6,261 nucleotides of DNA from an uncultured Roseburia sp. GTDB lineage: Bacteria > Bacillota_A > Clostridia > Lachnospirales > Lachnospiraceae. A program made the position numbers and the translations under genes. The stretch is taken from positions 1 through 6,261 of the forward strand of contig CAAEAE010000115.1 of the NCBI GenBank assembly GCA_900753715.1, read 5' to 3'. Within the stretch, counting starts at the first letter, position 1. Every line of letters starts with the position of its first letter. Below are positions 1 to 5,549 of this stretch, in pieces. The notes beneath the pieces are model-generated. The model saw nothing but the letters and a program-made list of their open reading frames with translations. It did no database searches and had not been told where the DNA came from.

Positions 1-1667
1 AGGTATATGTAGCAAGAGATGCGATCGGAGCAGATTCTTATGCAGATTTTAAGAAATCCGATATCGGTGATATCTTCGGACTGGAAGGATTTGCATTCAG
101 AACAAGAACAGGAGAGATTTCTATCCATGCAGAAAGCATGACTCTTCTTTCCAAGAGCTTACAGATTCTTCCTGAGAAATTCCATGGACTGACAGATACA
201 GATATGCGTTATCGTCAGAGATATGTAGACCTTATCATGAATCAGGACAGCAAGAACGTATTTATCAAACGTTCCCAGATTCTGAAAGAAATCCGTAACT
301 TCCTTGCAGACCGTGACTTCATGGAAGTGGAAACTCCGATGCTGGTTGCAAATGCAGGCGGTGCTGCAGCAAGACCGTTTGAAACTCATTATAATGCACT
401 GAACGAAGATGTTAAGCTTCGTATTTCTCTTGAACTTTATCTGAAGAGACTGATCGTTGGTGGTCTTGAGAGAGTTTATGAGATCGGACGTGTATTCCGT
501 AATGAAGGTGTAGATACCCGTCATAATCCGGAGTTTACTCTGATGGAGCTTTATCAGGCATATACAGATTATGAAGGCATGATGGAACTGACTGAGTCTA
601 TGTTCCGTTATCTGGCAGAGAAGGTTTGTGGTTCTGCGAAGATTTCCTACAATGGTATCGAGATCGACCTCAGCAAACCTTTTGAACGTCTGACCATGAA
701 TGATGCGATCAAGAAATATGCAGGAATTGACTTTGATGAAGTTGCAGATGATGAAGCAGCTAAGAAGCTTGCAGATGAGCATCATATTGAATATGAAGAA
801 CGTCATAAGAAGGGTGATATCATCAACCTGTTCTTCGAGGAATACTGTGAAAAAGAACTGATCCAGCCAACCTTTATCATGGATCATCCGATCGAGATTT
901 CTCCGCTGACAAAGAAGAAACCTTCTGACCCGAATAAGGTAGAGCGTTTCGAGCTTTTCATCAATACATGGGAAATGTGTAACGCATATTCCGAGCTCAA
1001 TGACCCGATTGACCAGAGAGAGCGTTTCAAAGCACAGGATGCTCTTGCTGACGCAGGAGATGAGGAAGCAAACCACACAGATGAAGACTTCCTGAATGCA
1101 CTGGAGATTGGTATGCCGCCTACAGGTGGTATCGGATACGGAATCGATCGTCTGGTTATGCTGCTTACAGACAGCCAGGCAATCCGTGACGTACTGCTGT
1201 TCCCGACAATGAAGTCCCAGGGCGCTGCTAAGAACGAAGCAAACAACGTTGCGCAGGCTAAAACGGTTTCAGAAAAGCCAGTTGAGAAGATTGATTTTTC
1301 AAAGGTAGAAATCGAACCATTGTTCAAAGATGAGGTAGATTTTGAGACTTTCAGCAAATCTGATTTCCGTGCAGTAAAGGTAAAAGAGTGTGTCGCAGTG
1401 CCGAAGTCAAAGAAACTTTTACAGTTTACTCTGGATGATGGAACAGGCGTAGAACGTACCATTTTAAGCGGTATTCACGCATTCTACGAACCAGAAGAAC
1501 TGGTAGGTAAGACACTTATAGCTATCACAAATCTGCCACCTAGAGCAATGATGGGAATTGAATCTTGTGGAATGTTACTTAGTGCAATCCATGAAGAAGA
1601 GGGCGAAGAAAAACTTCATCTTCTGATGGTAGATGACCATATTCCGGCTGGTGCAAAATTATATTAA
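1..1667 (+). CDS. lysS: Lysine--tRNA ligase (class II) with C-terminal tRNA-binding domain, 5' partial
   Basis: Charges tRNA-Lys with lysine in the cytoplasm. The reading frame is open from base 3 and enters from the left edge, so 554 residues are visible and roughly 90 N-terminal residues are probably missing; the ATG at 138 is internal. The visible start (VYVARDAIG, then [10 protein letters not shown] and RTRTGEISI) is the end of the N-terminal OB-fold anticodon-binding domain. The class II core follows: motif 1 around FMEVETPML (about 318-344), motif 2 RVFRNEG at 489-509 followed by the class IIb [12 protein letters not shown] block, the NAYSELNDP block near 981-1007, and motif 3 [14 protein letters not shown] at 1125-1166. 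The core ends at LLFPTMKSQ (about 1194-1220), where ordinary bacterial LysRS stops. A linker of about 38 residues leads into a domain of about 110 residues (1335-1664) with [19 protein letters not shown], typical of the MetRS C-terminal/Trbp111 tRNA-binding fold. The family call is very secure; the role of the extra domain is inferred. Confidence 0.97.
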   Translation, partial: VYVARDAIGADSYADFKKSDIGDIFGLEGFAFRTRTGEISIHAESMTLLSKSLQILPEKFHGLTDTDMRYRQRYVDLIMNQDSKNVFIKRSQILKEIRNFLADRDFMEVETPMLVANAGGAAARPFETHYNALNEDVKLRISLELYLKRLIVGGLERVYEIGRVFRNEGVDTRHNPEFTLMELYQAYTDYEGMMELTESMFRYLAEKVCGSAKISYNGIEIDLSKPFERLTMNDAIKKYAGIDFDEVADDEAAKKLADEHHIEYEERHKKGDIINLFFEEYCEKELIQPTFIMDHPIEISPLTKKKPSDPNKVERFELFINTWEMCNAYSELNDPIDQRERFKAQDALADAGDEEANHTDEDFLNALEIGMPPTGGIGYGIDRLVMLLTDSQAIRDVLLFPTMKSQGAAKNEANNVAQAKTVSEKPVEKIDFSKVEIEPLFKDEVDFETFSKSDFRAVKVKECVAVPKSKKLLQFTLDDGTGVERTILSGIHAFYEPEELVGKTLIAITNLPPRAMMGIESCGMLLSAIHEEEGEEKLHLLMVDDHIPAGAKLY

Positions 1668-1674
1668 TATCAGG

Positions 1675-1723
1675 ACACTTCGCTTTTAGTGAAATACTAA
1701 AGGCGGAGTGTTATTTATATTAT
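1675..1723 (+). terminator. Intrinsic terminator of lysS
   Basis: Seven bases after the lysS stop, 1675-1690 pairs with 1696-1711 to give a 16-bp stem with two G-U wobbles (1680/1706 and 1684/1702) and a 5-nt loop, GAAAT. The 3' side runs into the T-rich tract TATTTATATTAT (1712-1723). The T tract is interrupted by A, so termination may be less than complete. The 3' arm is also part of a larger downstream inverted repeat at 1704-1767. Confidence 0.8.
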
Positions 1724-1767
1724 AGGAAATTACTCTGTAATGTTCCTATAACATAAATAACACTCCG
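1704..1767. repeat. 64-nt near-perfect inverted repeat overlapping the lysS terminator
   Basis: Bases 1704-1718 (CGGAGTGTTATTTAT) pair perfectly with 1753-1767. After one A/C mismatch (1719/1752), 1720-1728 pair with 1743-1751. After a single bulged G at 1742, 1729-1733 pair with 1737-1741 around the loop TCT. This gives 29 Watson-Crick pairs. The left arm contains the 3' arm of the lysS terminator (1696-1711), so the two hairpins cannot form on the same RNA at once. It may be an RNA 3'-end stabiliser, a second or reverse-strand terminator lacking a clear T run, or a small palindromic repeat element. No target-site duplication is visible at its edges. Confidence 0.85.
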
Positions 1768-1810
1768 GGCAGGATCGCACTGCGATGGAGAGTAATGATA
1801 CTGCTGCAGG

Positions 1811-1828
1811 TATGCCATATATGGCATA
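1811..1828. promoter_or_regulatory. 18-bp perfect palindrome, possible operator
   Basis: TATGCCATATATGGCATA is an exact self-complementary 18-mer lying 114 bp upstream of the binding-protein start codon and 66 bp upstream of the candidate -10 element at 1895-1900. Its size and symmetry suit a dimeric DNA-binding regulator. With no unpaired loop bases it is a poorer RNA hairpin than a DNA site. No regulator family is recognised from the half-site TATGCCATA. The regulatory role is inferred from symmetry and position only. Confidence 0.4.
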
Positions 1829-1855
1829 TATAAGGCACAAAAAGGAATATGTCAA
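1827..1855 (-). promoter_or_regulatory. Candidate minus-strand promoter toward the lysS 3' end
   Basis: Read on the minus strand, 1855-1850 is an exact -35 box TTGACA. A 17-bp spacer separates it from TATATA at 1832-1827, which matches four of six positions of the -10 consensus. The start point would fall within the 18-bp palindrome (1811-1828), and the transcript would run through the 1767-1704 inverted repeat and antisense to the end of lysS. No minus-strand gene is seen there, so this could be chance in AT-rich DNA. Confidence 0.2.
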
Positions 1856-1871
1856 TATCCCCCCGCAGGGC

Positions 1872-1900
1872 TTACTGATGTCAGAATTGTCTGATATCAT
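1872..1900 (+). promoter_or_regulatory. Candidate promoter of the solute-binding-protein operon
   Basis: TATCAT at 1895-1900 matches the -10 consensus at five of six positions and is preceded by TGA, giving an extended -10 (TG-N-TATCAT). A poor -35 (TTACTG, 1872-1877) lies 17 bp upstream. Transcription would begin near 1907 and give a short leader of about 35 nt before the start codon. An inverted repeat at 1876-1899 covers the spacer and -10, as expected for a repressible promoter. The weak -35 keeps confidence low. Confidence 0.35.
1876..1899. promoter_or_regulatory. Operator-like inverted repeat over the -10 region
   Basis: TGATGTCAGA (1876-1885) and TCTGATATCA (1890-1899) are inverted copies with one G-T mismatch, separated by ATTG. 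The repeat overlaps the spacer and -10 of the candidate operon promoter. It has no following T run, so a repressor-binding site fits better than a terminator. The regulator is unknown. As RNA it could also form a 10-bp stem, but the proposed start point lies downstream of it. Confidence 0.35.
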
Positions 1901-1941
1901 AAAAGCCAGTTACCAATAAAGAAAAAGCGAGGGAACATGAA

Positions 1942-3483
1942 ATGAAAAAGGGTTTATTGACAATGGCCGGAGTGCTTCTGACTGTATCACTGGTCAGTGC
2001 CGGAACAACAGTGCCTGTACTGGCAGATGAAGAAACAACATTGGTATACGGAAGCGGAGATTATACCAGGATCAATCCTGCTATGGATGAACATGGAGAG
2101 ATCAATATTCTGATCTTCAACGGTTTAACTGCACATGACGGAGATAATCAGGTAGTTCCGGGACTGGCAGAGAGCTGGGATTTTGATGATGAAACCAATA
2201 CTTATACATTCCATATGGCAGAAGATGCCAAGTGGCAGGACGGCGAACCTGTGACAGCAGAGGATGTTAAGTTTACTATCGAAGCAATCATGGATCCGGA
2301 AAACGGTTCTGAGAATGCACCCAACTACGAGGACGTAGAGGAAATCAATGTTATTGATGATCATACGGTTGCGTTCAAGCTTGAGGACAAAAACGTTGCA
2401 TTCCTTGACTATATGACAATGGCAGTTCTTCCTAAGCATTTGCTTGAGGGAGAAGATATGCAGACCTCTGATTTCTTCCGTAATCCGGTAGGAACAGGTC
2501 CATACAAGATTGAATCCTGGGATGAGGGACAGGCGATCACACTGGTTAAGAATGAAGATTATTTTAAGGGTGAGCCTTCCATCGATAAAATTGTATTCAA
2601 GATCGTACCGGATGACAATGCGAAAGCACTCCAGTTAAAATCCGGAGAACTTGATCTGGCATTATTAACACCAAAGGATGCAGCTGCTTTTGCAGATGAT
2701 GAGGCATATACATGCTACGATATGAAGACTTCTGACTATCGTGGAATCATGTTTAACTTTGGAAATGAATACTGGCAGAAAAACCGTGATCTGATCCCGG
2801 CAGTATGCTATGGGCTTGACCGTCAGGCGATCATCGACGCAGTTCTCCTTGGACAGGGAATGCCGGCTTATGGACCTCTTCAGAGAAATATCTACAATTA
2901 TGAAGATGTAGAGCATTATGATTACAATCCTGAGAAATCAAAAGAAATTCTGGAAGCTGCAGGATGCGAGATGGGTGATGACGGATTCTATTATCGTGAT
3001 GGCGAAAAAGTGGGATTTGTAATCAGCGTAAGTGCAGGAGATCAGGTACGTATTGATATGGCTCAGATCGCAGCACAGGAACTGAAAGAGATCGGCATGG
3101 ATGTATCAGTAGAGATCCCTGCACAGACAGACTGGGCAGGACAGATGGCATTCCTGATCGGATGGGGAAGCCCATTTGACGCTGACGACCATACATACAA
3201 AGTATTCGGAACAGATAAGGGAGCAAACTACTCCGGCTATTCTAATGCAGACGTTGACAAGTATCTGACAGAAGCAAGACAGTCAGCTGATCCGGAAGTT
3301 CGTGCAGAAGCCTATGCTAATTTCCAGAAAGCTCTGGCAGAGGATCCGGCTTATGCAATGATCTGCTATATTGATGCCAACTATGTTGCTGACAGCAATA
3401 TTAAAGGAATCGATCCTGATACAATTATGGGACATCATGGAGTTGGAATCTTCTGGAATGTAGCAGACTGGACTATTGAATAA
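1942..3483 (+). CDS. ABC transporter solute-binding protein, family 5 (peptide/nickel type)
   Basis: Extracellular receptor of an ABC importer, 513 aa, a normal length for SBP family 5 (OppA/DppA/NikA). Residues 1-28 are a signal peptide: K2-K3, a hydrophobic stretch of about residues 5-21, and a good signal peptidase I site V-L-A after residue 28. The family signature spans about residues 76-106, from AESW through YTFHM and AKWQDGEPVTAEDV. Further family blocks are FFRNPVGTGPYKI, PDDNAKALQLKSGELDLA and the C-terminal lobe containing YNPEKSKEILEAAG. Oddly there is no lipobox cysteine: the sequence at 17-21 is LVSAG, where most Gram-positive binding proteins have a cysteine for lipid anchoring. 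The start is supported by GAGGGA at 1929-1934, 7 nt before the ATG. It heads the transporter operon and has a terminator after it. Ligand class (oligopeptide, dipeptide, nickel chelate or other) is not decidable; the family call is secure. Confidence 0.95.
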   Translation: MKKGLLTMAGVLLTVSLVSAGTTVPVLADEETTLVYGSGDYTRINPAMDEHGEINILIFNGLTAHDGDNQVVPGLAESWDFDDETNTYTFHMAEDAKWQDGEPVTAEDVKFTIEAIMDPENGSENAPNYEDVEEINVIDDHTVAFKLEDKNVAFLDYMTMAVLPKHLLEGEDMQTSDFFRNPVGTGPYKIESWDEGQAITLVKNEDYFKGEPSIDKIVFKIVPDDNAKALQLKSGELDLALLTPKDAAAFADDEAYTCYDMKTSDYRGIMFNFGNEYWQKNRDLIPAVCYGLDRQAIIDAVLLGQGMPAYGPLQRNIYNYEDVEHYDYNPEKSKEILEAAGCEMGDDGFYYRDGEKVGFVISVSAGDQVRIDMAQIAAQELKEIGMDVSVEIPAQTDWAGQMAFLIGWGSPFDADDHTYKVFGTDKGANYSGYSNADVDKYLTEARQSADPEVRAEAYANFQKALAEDPAYAMICYIDANYVADSNIKGIDPDTIMGHHGVGIFWNVADWTIE

Positions 3484-3495
3484 TAAAATGATATC

Positions 3496-3549
3496 AGGGT
3501 CAAAAGGTCAAAAAGCCATTCATGCTTGCACCATAAGACCTTTGACTCT
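3496..3549 (+). repeat. Bulged intercistronic stem-loop with tandem GGTCAAAA
   Basis: AGGGTCAAAAGGTC (3496-3509) pairs with GACCTTTGACTCT (3537-3549), leaving one bulged A and one G-U pair, around a loop of 27 nt. The left arm overlaps two tandem copies of GGTCAAAA (3498-3505 and 3506-3513). The structure begins 12 nt after the binding-protein stop codon and ends 29 nt before the terminator stem. It may stabilise the upstream mRNA or be a processing site; this role is inferred. Confidence 0.5.
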
Positions 3550-3569
3550 AACATCATAAAAAAGATAAA
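3542..3569 (+). promoter_or_regulatory. Weak candidate internal promoter before the ATPase genes
   Basis: TTGACT (3542-3547) matches the -35 box at five of six positions. GATAAA (3564-3569), 16 bp further on, matches four of six of the -10 box. The start point would fall near 3577, at the very base of the terminator hairpin 3579-3604, so its transcripts would begin with that hairpin. The -35 box also lies within the right arm of the stem-loop at 3496-3549. A chance match is quite possible. Confidence 0.2.
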
Positions 3570-3578
3570 GGTTGTGAC

Positions 3579-3604
3579 GGGGGCACTAAAGGTGCCCCCT
3601 TTTT
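3579..3604 (+). terminator. Strong intrinsic terminator inside the operon
   Basis: GGGGGCAC (3579-3586) and GTGCCCCC (3592-3599) form a perfect 8-bp GC-rich stem with loop TAAAG, followed directly by TTTTT (3600-3604). It sits 96 nt after the binding-protein stop and 25 nt before the ATG of the first ATPase gene. This is the usual way to make binding protein in excess over the membrane complex, with partial read-through into the ATPase and permease genes. Confidence 0.92.
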
Positions 3605-3628
3605 ACACGAGTAGAAAAAGGATTAAAA

Positions 3629-4642
3629 ATGGAACATTTATTAGAGGTCAAGAATCTTTCAGTCAGCATTGACGGTCCTGCCGGAGAAGTCCAGGCAGTA
3701 AGAGATGTGTCTTTTTCATTAAAAAAGGGAGAGGTGCTGGCTATAGTTGGAGAATCCGGATGCGGGAAGAGTGTGCTTTGCAAAAGTATCATGAAGCTTT
3801 TGCCACCAAGCGCAAAAATAAAAGAGGGAAGCATCTGTGTGAACGGACAGGATATCACCTGTTACAGGGAAAGGGAGATGCAGAAACTGCGTGGAAGAGT
3901 TTTTGCTATGATCTTTCAGGATCCTATGACATCCCTGAATCCAACTATTAAAATTGGAAAACAGATTGGGGAAGCAGTGGTGATTCACAATAAGAACTAC
4001 ACGAAGGAACAGGTAAATAAGAAGGTTCTGGAGCTTATGGAACTGGTAGGTATCTCCCATCCAAAGGAACGATATCATCAGTATCCCTGGCAGTTCTCCG
4101 GAGGAATGCGCCAGAGATGTGTTATGGCCATTGCTCTGGCAGCAGATCCGGATATTTTATTTGCAGATGAACCAACTACTGCATTGGATGTGACCATACA
4201 GGCACAGATCCTGGATCTTCTGCGGGAAATACAGATGAAGCTTGGAACAGCTACCATACTGGTATCCCATGATCTGGGAGTGGTTGCACGTGTGGCAGAC
4301 AGAGTAGCAGTCATGTATGCAGGCAAGATCGTAGAGATCGGTACAGTAGAGGAAGTGTATTATGATCCCAGACATCCATATACATGGGGGCTGATGAGAT
4401 CACTGCCTGCATTTGCAAATGGAAAAGAAAGCCTGTACACCATCCCCGGCATGCCTCCTACTTTGATAGATCCGCCGAAAGGTGATGCTTTTGCATGTCG
4501 AAATGAATATGCCCTGAATATTGATTATGAAGAAATGCCGCCTATGTTTAAGATAACAGATACTCATTATGCGGCAACCTGGCTGCTGGATCCAAGAGCA
4601 CCGCAGATCAAATCACCTGTGGGAGGAATCGTCCATGAGTAA
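3629..4642 (+). CDS. Oligopeptide/dipeptide-type ABC importer ATPase, OppD/DppD-like
   Basis: Cytoplasmic ATPase subunit that pairs with the next gene product to power import; 337 aa, normal for OppD/DppD. Visible motifs: Walker A GESGCGKS at residues 41-48, Q-loop Q97 in [13 protein letters not shown] signature FSGGMRQR at 156-163 (F replaces the usual L), Walker B ILFADE at 176-181, D-loop ALD at 185-187, and switch H214 in SHDLGVV. The C-terminal oligopeptide extension begins near [12 protein letters not shown] and IPGMPPTL. In that extension the four positions usually held by cysteines in OppD/DppD appear as D286, N292, D299 and T317, and only C290 is present nearby, so an iron-sulfur cluster of the kind reported in some OppD/DppD proteins is unlikely. 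AAGGA at 3618-3622 lies 6 nt before the ATG. The stop overlaps the start of the following ATPase gene by 8 bp. Family is certain; substrate is unknown. Confidence 0.96.
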   Translation: MEHLLEVKNLSVSIDGPAGEVQAVRDVSFSLKKGEVLAIVGESGCGKSVLCKSIMKLLPPSAKIKEGSICVNGQDITCYREREMQKLRGRVFAMIFQDPMTSLNPTIKIGKQIGEAVVIHNKNYTKEQVNKKVLELMELVGISHPKERYHQYPWQFSGGMRQRCVMAIALAADPDILFADEPTTALDVTIQAQILDLLREIQMKLGTATILVSHDLGVVARVADRVAVMYAGKIVEIGTVEEVYYDPRHPYTWGLMRSLPAFANGKESLYTIPGMPPTLIDPPKGDAFACRNEYALNIDYEEMPPMFKITDTHYAATWLLDPRAPQIKSPVGGIVHE

Positions 4643-5549
4643 AGAAATTTTATTGGATGTCAGGCATCTGACTCAGCAGTTTCATCTGACAAAAAAGATC
4701 AAGGTAAAGGCTGTAGATGATGTCTCATTTCAGATCAATAAAGGTGAGATCTTTGGTCTGGTAGGGGAATCCGGTTCAGGAAAGTCCACAGTTGCCAGAT
4801 GTCTGATGAATATATATCAGCCGGCTCAGGGAGAAATCTGGTATAAAGATGTAAATATCTGCGACAAAAAGGAATTCAAAAAGCATAAAAAAATGCTGCA
4901 GACCCGCCGCCAGATGATATTTCAGGATTCCGCATCCAGTCTGAACCAGAAAATGAAGGTGTCAGATATTATTACGGAACCAATGAGAATCCAGCATATC
5001 ACACCTCCGAGAGGAAGCTTTGTGAAGGAAGCTGCTTTTCAGATGGAATATGTAGGACTTGAGAACAGTTTCCTGGATCGTTATCCATCTGAATTATCAG
5101 GGGGACAGAGGCAGCGAGTGGCCATAGCCAGATCTCTGTGTATGGAACCGGAATTTCTGGTGGCTGATGAACCGATAGCTTCCCTGGATGTGTCCATACA
5201 GGCCCAGATCGTCAATCTGTTCCGTCATCTGCAGGAGGAGCATGGATTTACATTTCTGTTTATAGCTCATGACCTGGCTATGGTTGAGTATCTCTGTGAC
5301 CGTGTGGGAGTTATGTATCATGGAAAACTGGTAGAACTGGCGCCATCAGAAGAATTGTATTCCAATCCGGTGCATCCTTATACAAAAACATTGCTGTCTG
5401 CAATTCCTGTTCCTGACCCGATCAGGGAGAGAAAAAGAGTTCTGCAGTACTATGATGGCGAAGGAATGGAAAACAGTGTGTGGACAGAAGTGTCACCCGG
5501 ACATTTTGCAATGCTTCCGGCTGAAGGAAAGGGGTGCAGTATATCATGA
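4635..5549 (+). CDS. Oligopeptide-type ABC importer ATPase, OppF/AppF-like
   Basis: Second cytoplasmic ATPase of the importer, 304 aa. I chose the ATG at 4635 over the in-frame ATG at 4569: homology starts at [11 protein letters not shown], and GGGAGGA at 4621-4627 lies 7 nt upstream. The longer form would add 22 residues of out-of-frame OppD sequence. Visible motifs: Walker A GESGSGKS at residues 44-51, Q-loop Q97, signature LSGGQRQR at 154-161, Walker B FLVADE at 174-179, DEPIASLD through residue 185, and switch H212 in AHDLAMVEYLCDRVGVMYHG. The C-terminus (HPYTKTLLSAIPVPDP, then RKRVLQYYDG and VSPGHFAMLP) is the form seen in Firmicute AppF/OppF proteins and lacks the cysteine-rich tail of DppF. 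The start overlaps the OppD-like gene by 8 bp, and its stop overlaps the permease start in ATGA, so the three genes are likely translationally coupled. Confidence 0.95.
   Translation: MSKEILLDVRHLTQQFHLTKKIKVKAVDDVSFQINKGEIFGLVGESGSGKSTVARCLMNIYQPAQGEIWYKDVNICDKKEFKKHKKMLQTRRQMIFQDSASSLNQKMKVSDIITEPMRIQHITPPRGSFVKEAAFQMEYVGLENSFLDRYPSELSGGQRQRVAIARSLCMEPEFLVADEPIASLDVSIQAQIVNLFRHLQEEHGFTFLFIAHDLAMVEYLCDRVGVMYHGKLVELAPSEELYSNPVHPYTKTLLSAIPVPDPIRERKRVLQYYDGEGMENSVWTEVSPGHFAMLPAEGKGCSIS

Noticed and set aside
138..140. ATG at 138 as the lysS start
   Set aside because: The frame is open to the left edge and encodes the conserved end of the OB-fold domain ([16 protein letters not shown]), so this Met is internal.
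159..1076. 305-residue open frame on the minus strand within lysS
   Set aside because: It is antisense to the strongly conserved LysRS catalytic core, has a composition unlike a real protein (rich in C, I, F and H), and no start signal. It is a shadow of codon bias.
884..1462. 192-residue open frame on the minus strand across the LysRS linker
   Set aside because: Low-complexity serine-rich product, antisense to recognised LysRS motif 3 and the tRNA-binding domain; no ribosome binding site or homology recognised.
1704..1767. Insertion-sequence or MITE remnant
   Set aside because: The inverted repeat is hairpin-like with almost no interior, has no flanking direct repeats, and no transposase fragment is present. 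A genome-wide copy search would be needed to reopen this.
1771..1787. ATCGCA-C-TGCGAT small palindrome at about 1774-1786
   Set aside because: Only 6-bp half-sites with a one-base centre and no link to a promoter; too short to call an operator.
1668..1941. T-box or metabolite riboswitch upstream of the transporter operon
   Set aside because: No T-box sequence (TGGNACC-like) and no recognised riboswitch core is visible, and the probable leader after the candidate promoter is only about 35 nt.
4569..4634. Longer start for the OppF-like ATPase at 4569
   Set aside because: The extra 22 residues come from the OppD-like gene read in another frame and match no ABC ATPase N-terminus. The ATG at 4635 has a good ribosome binding site at the right distance.
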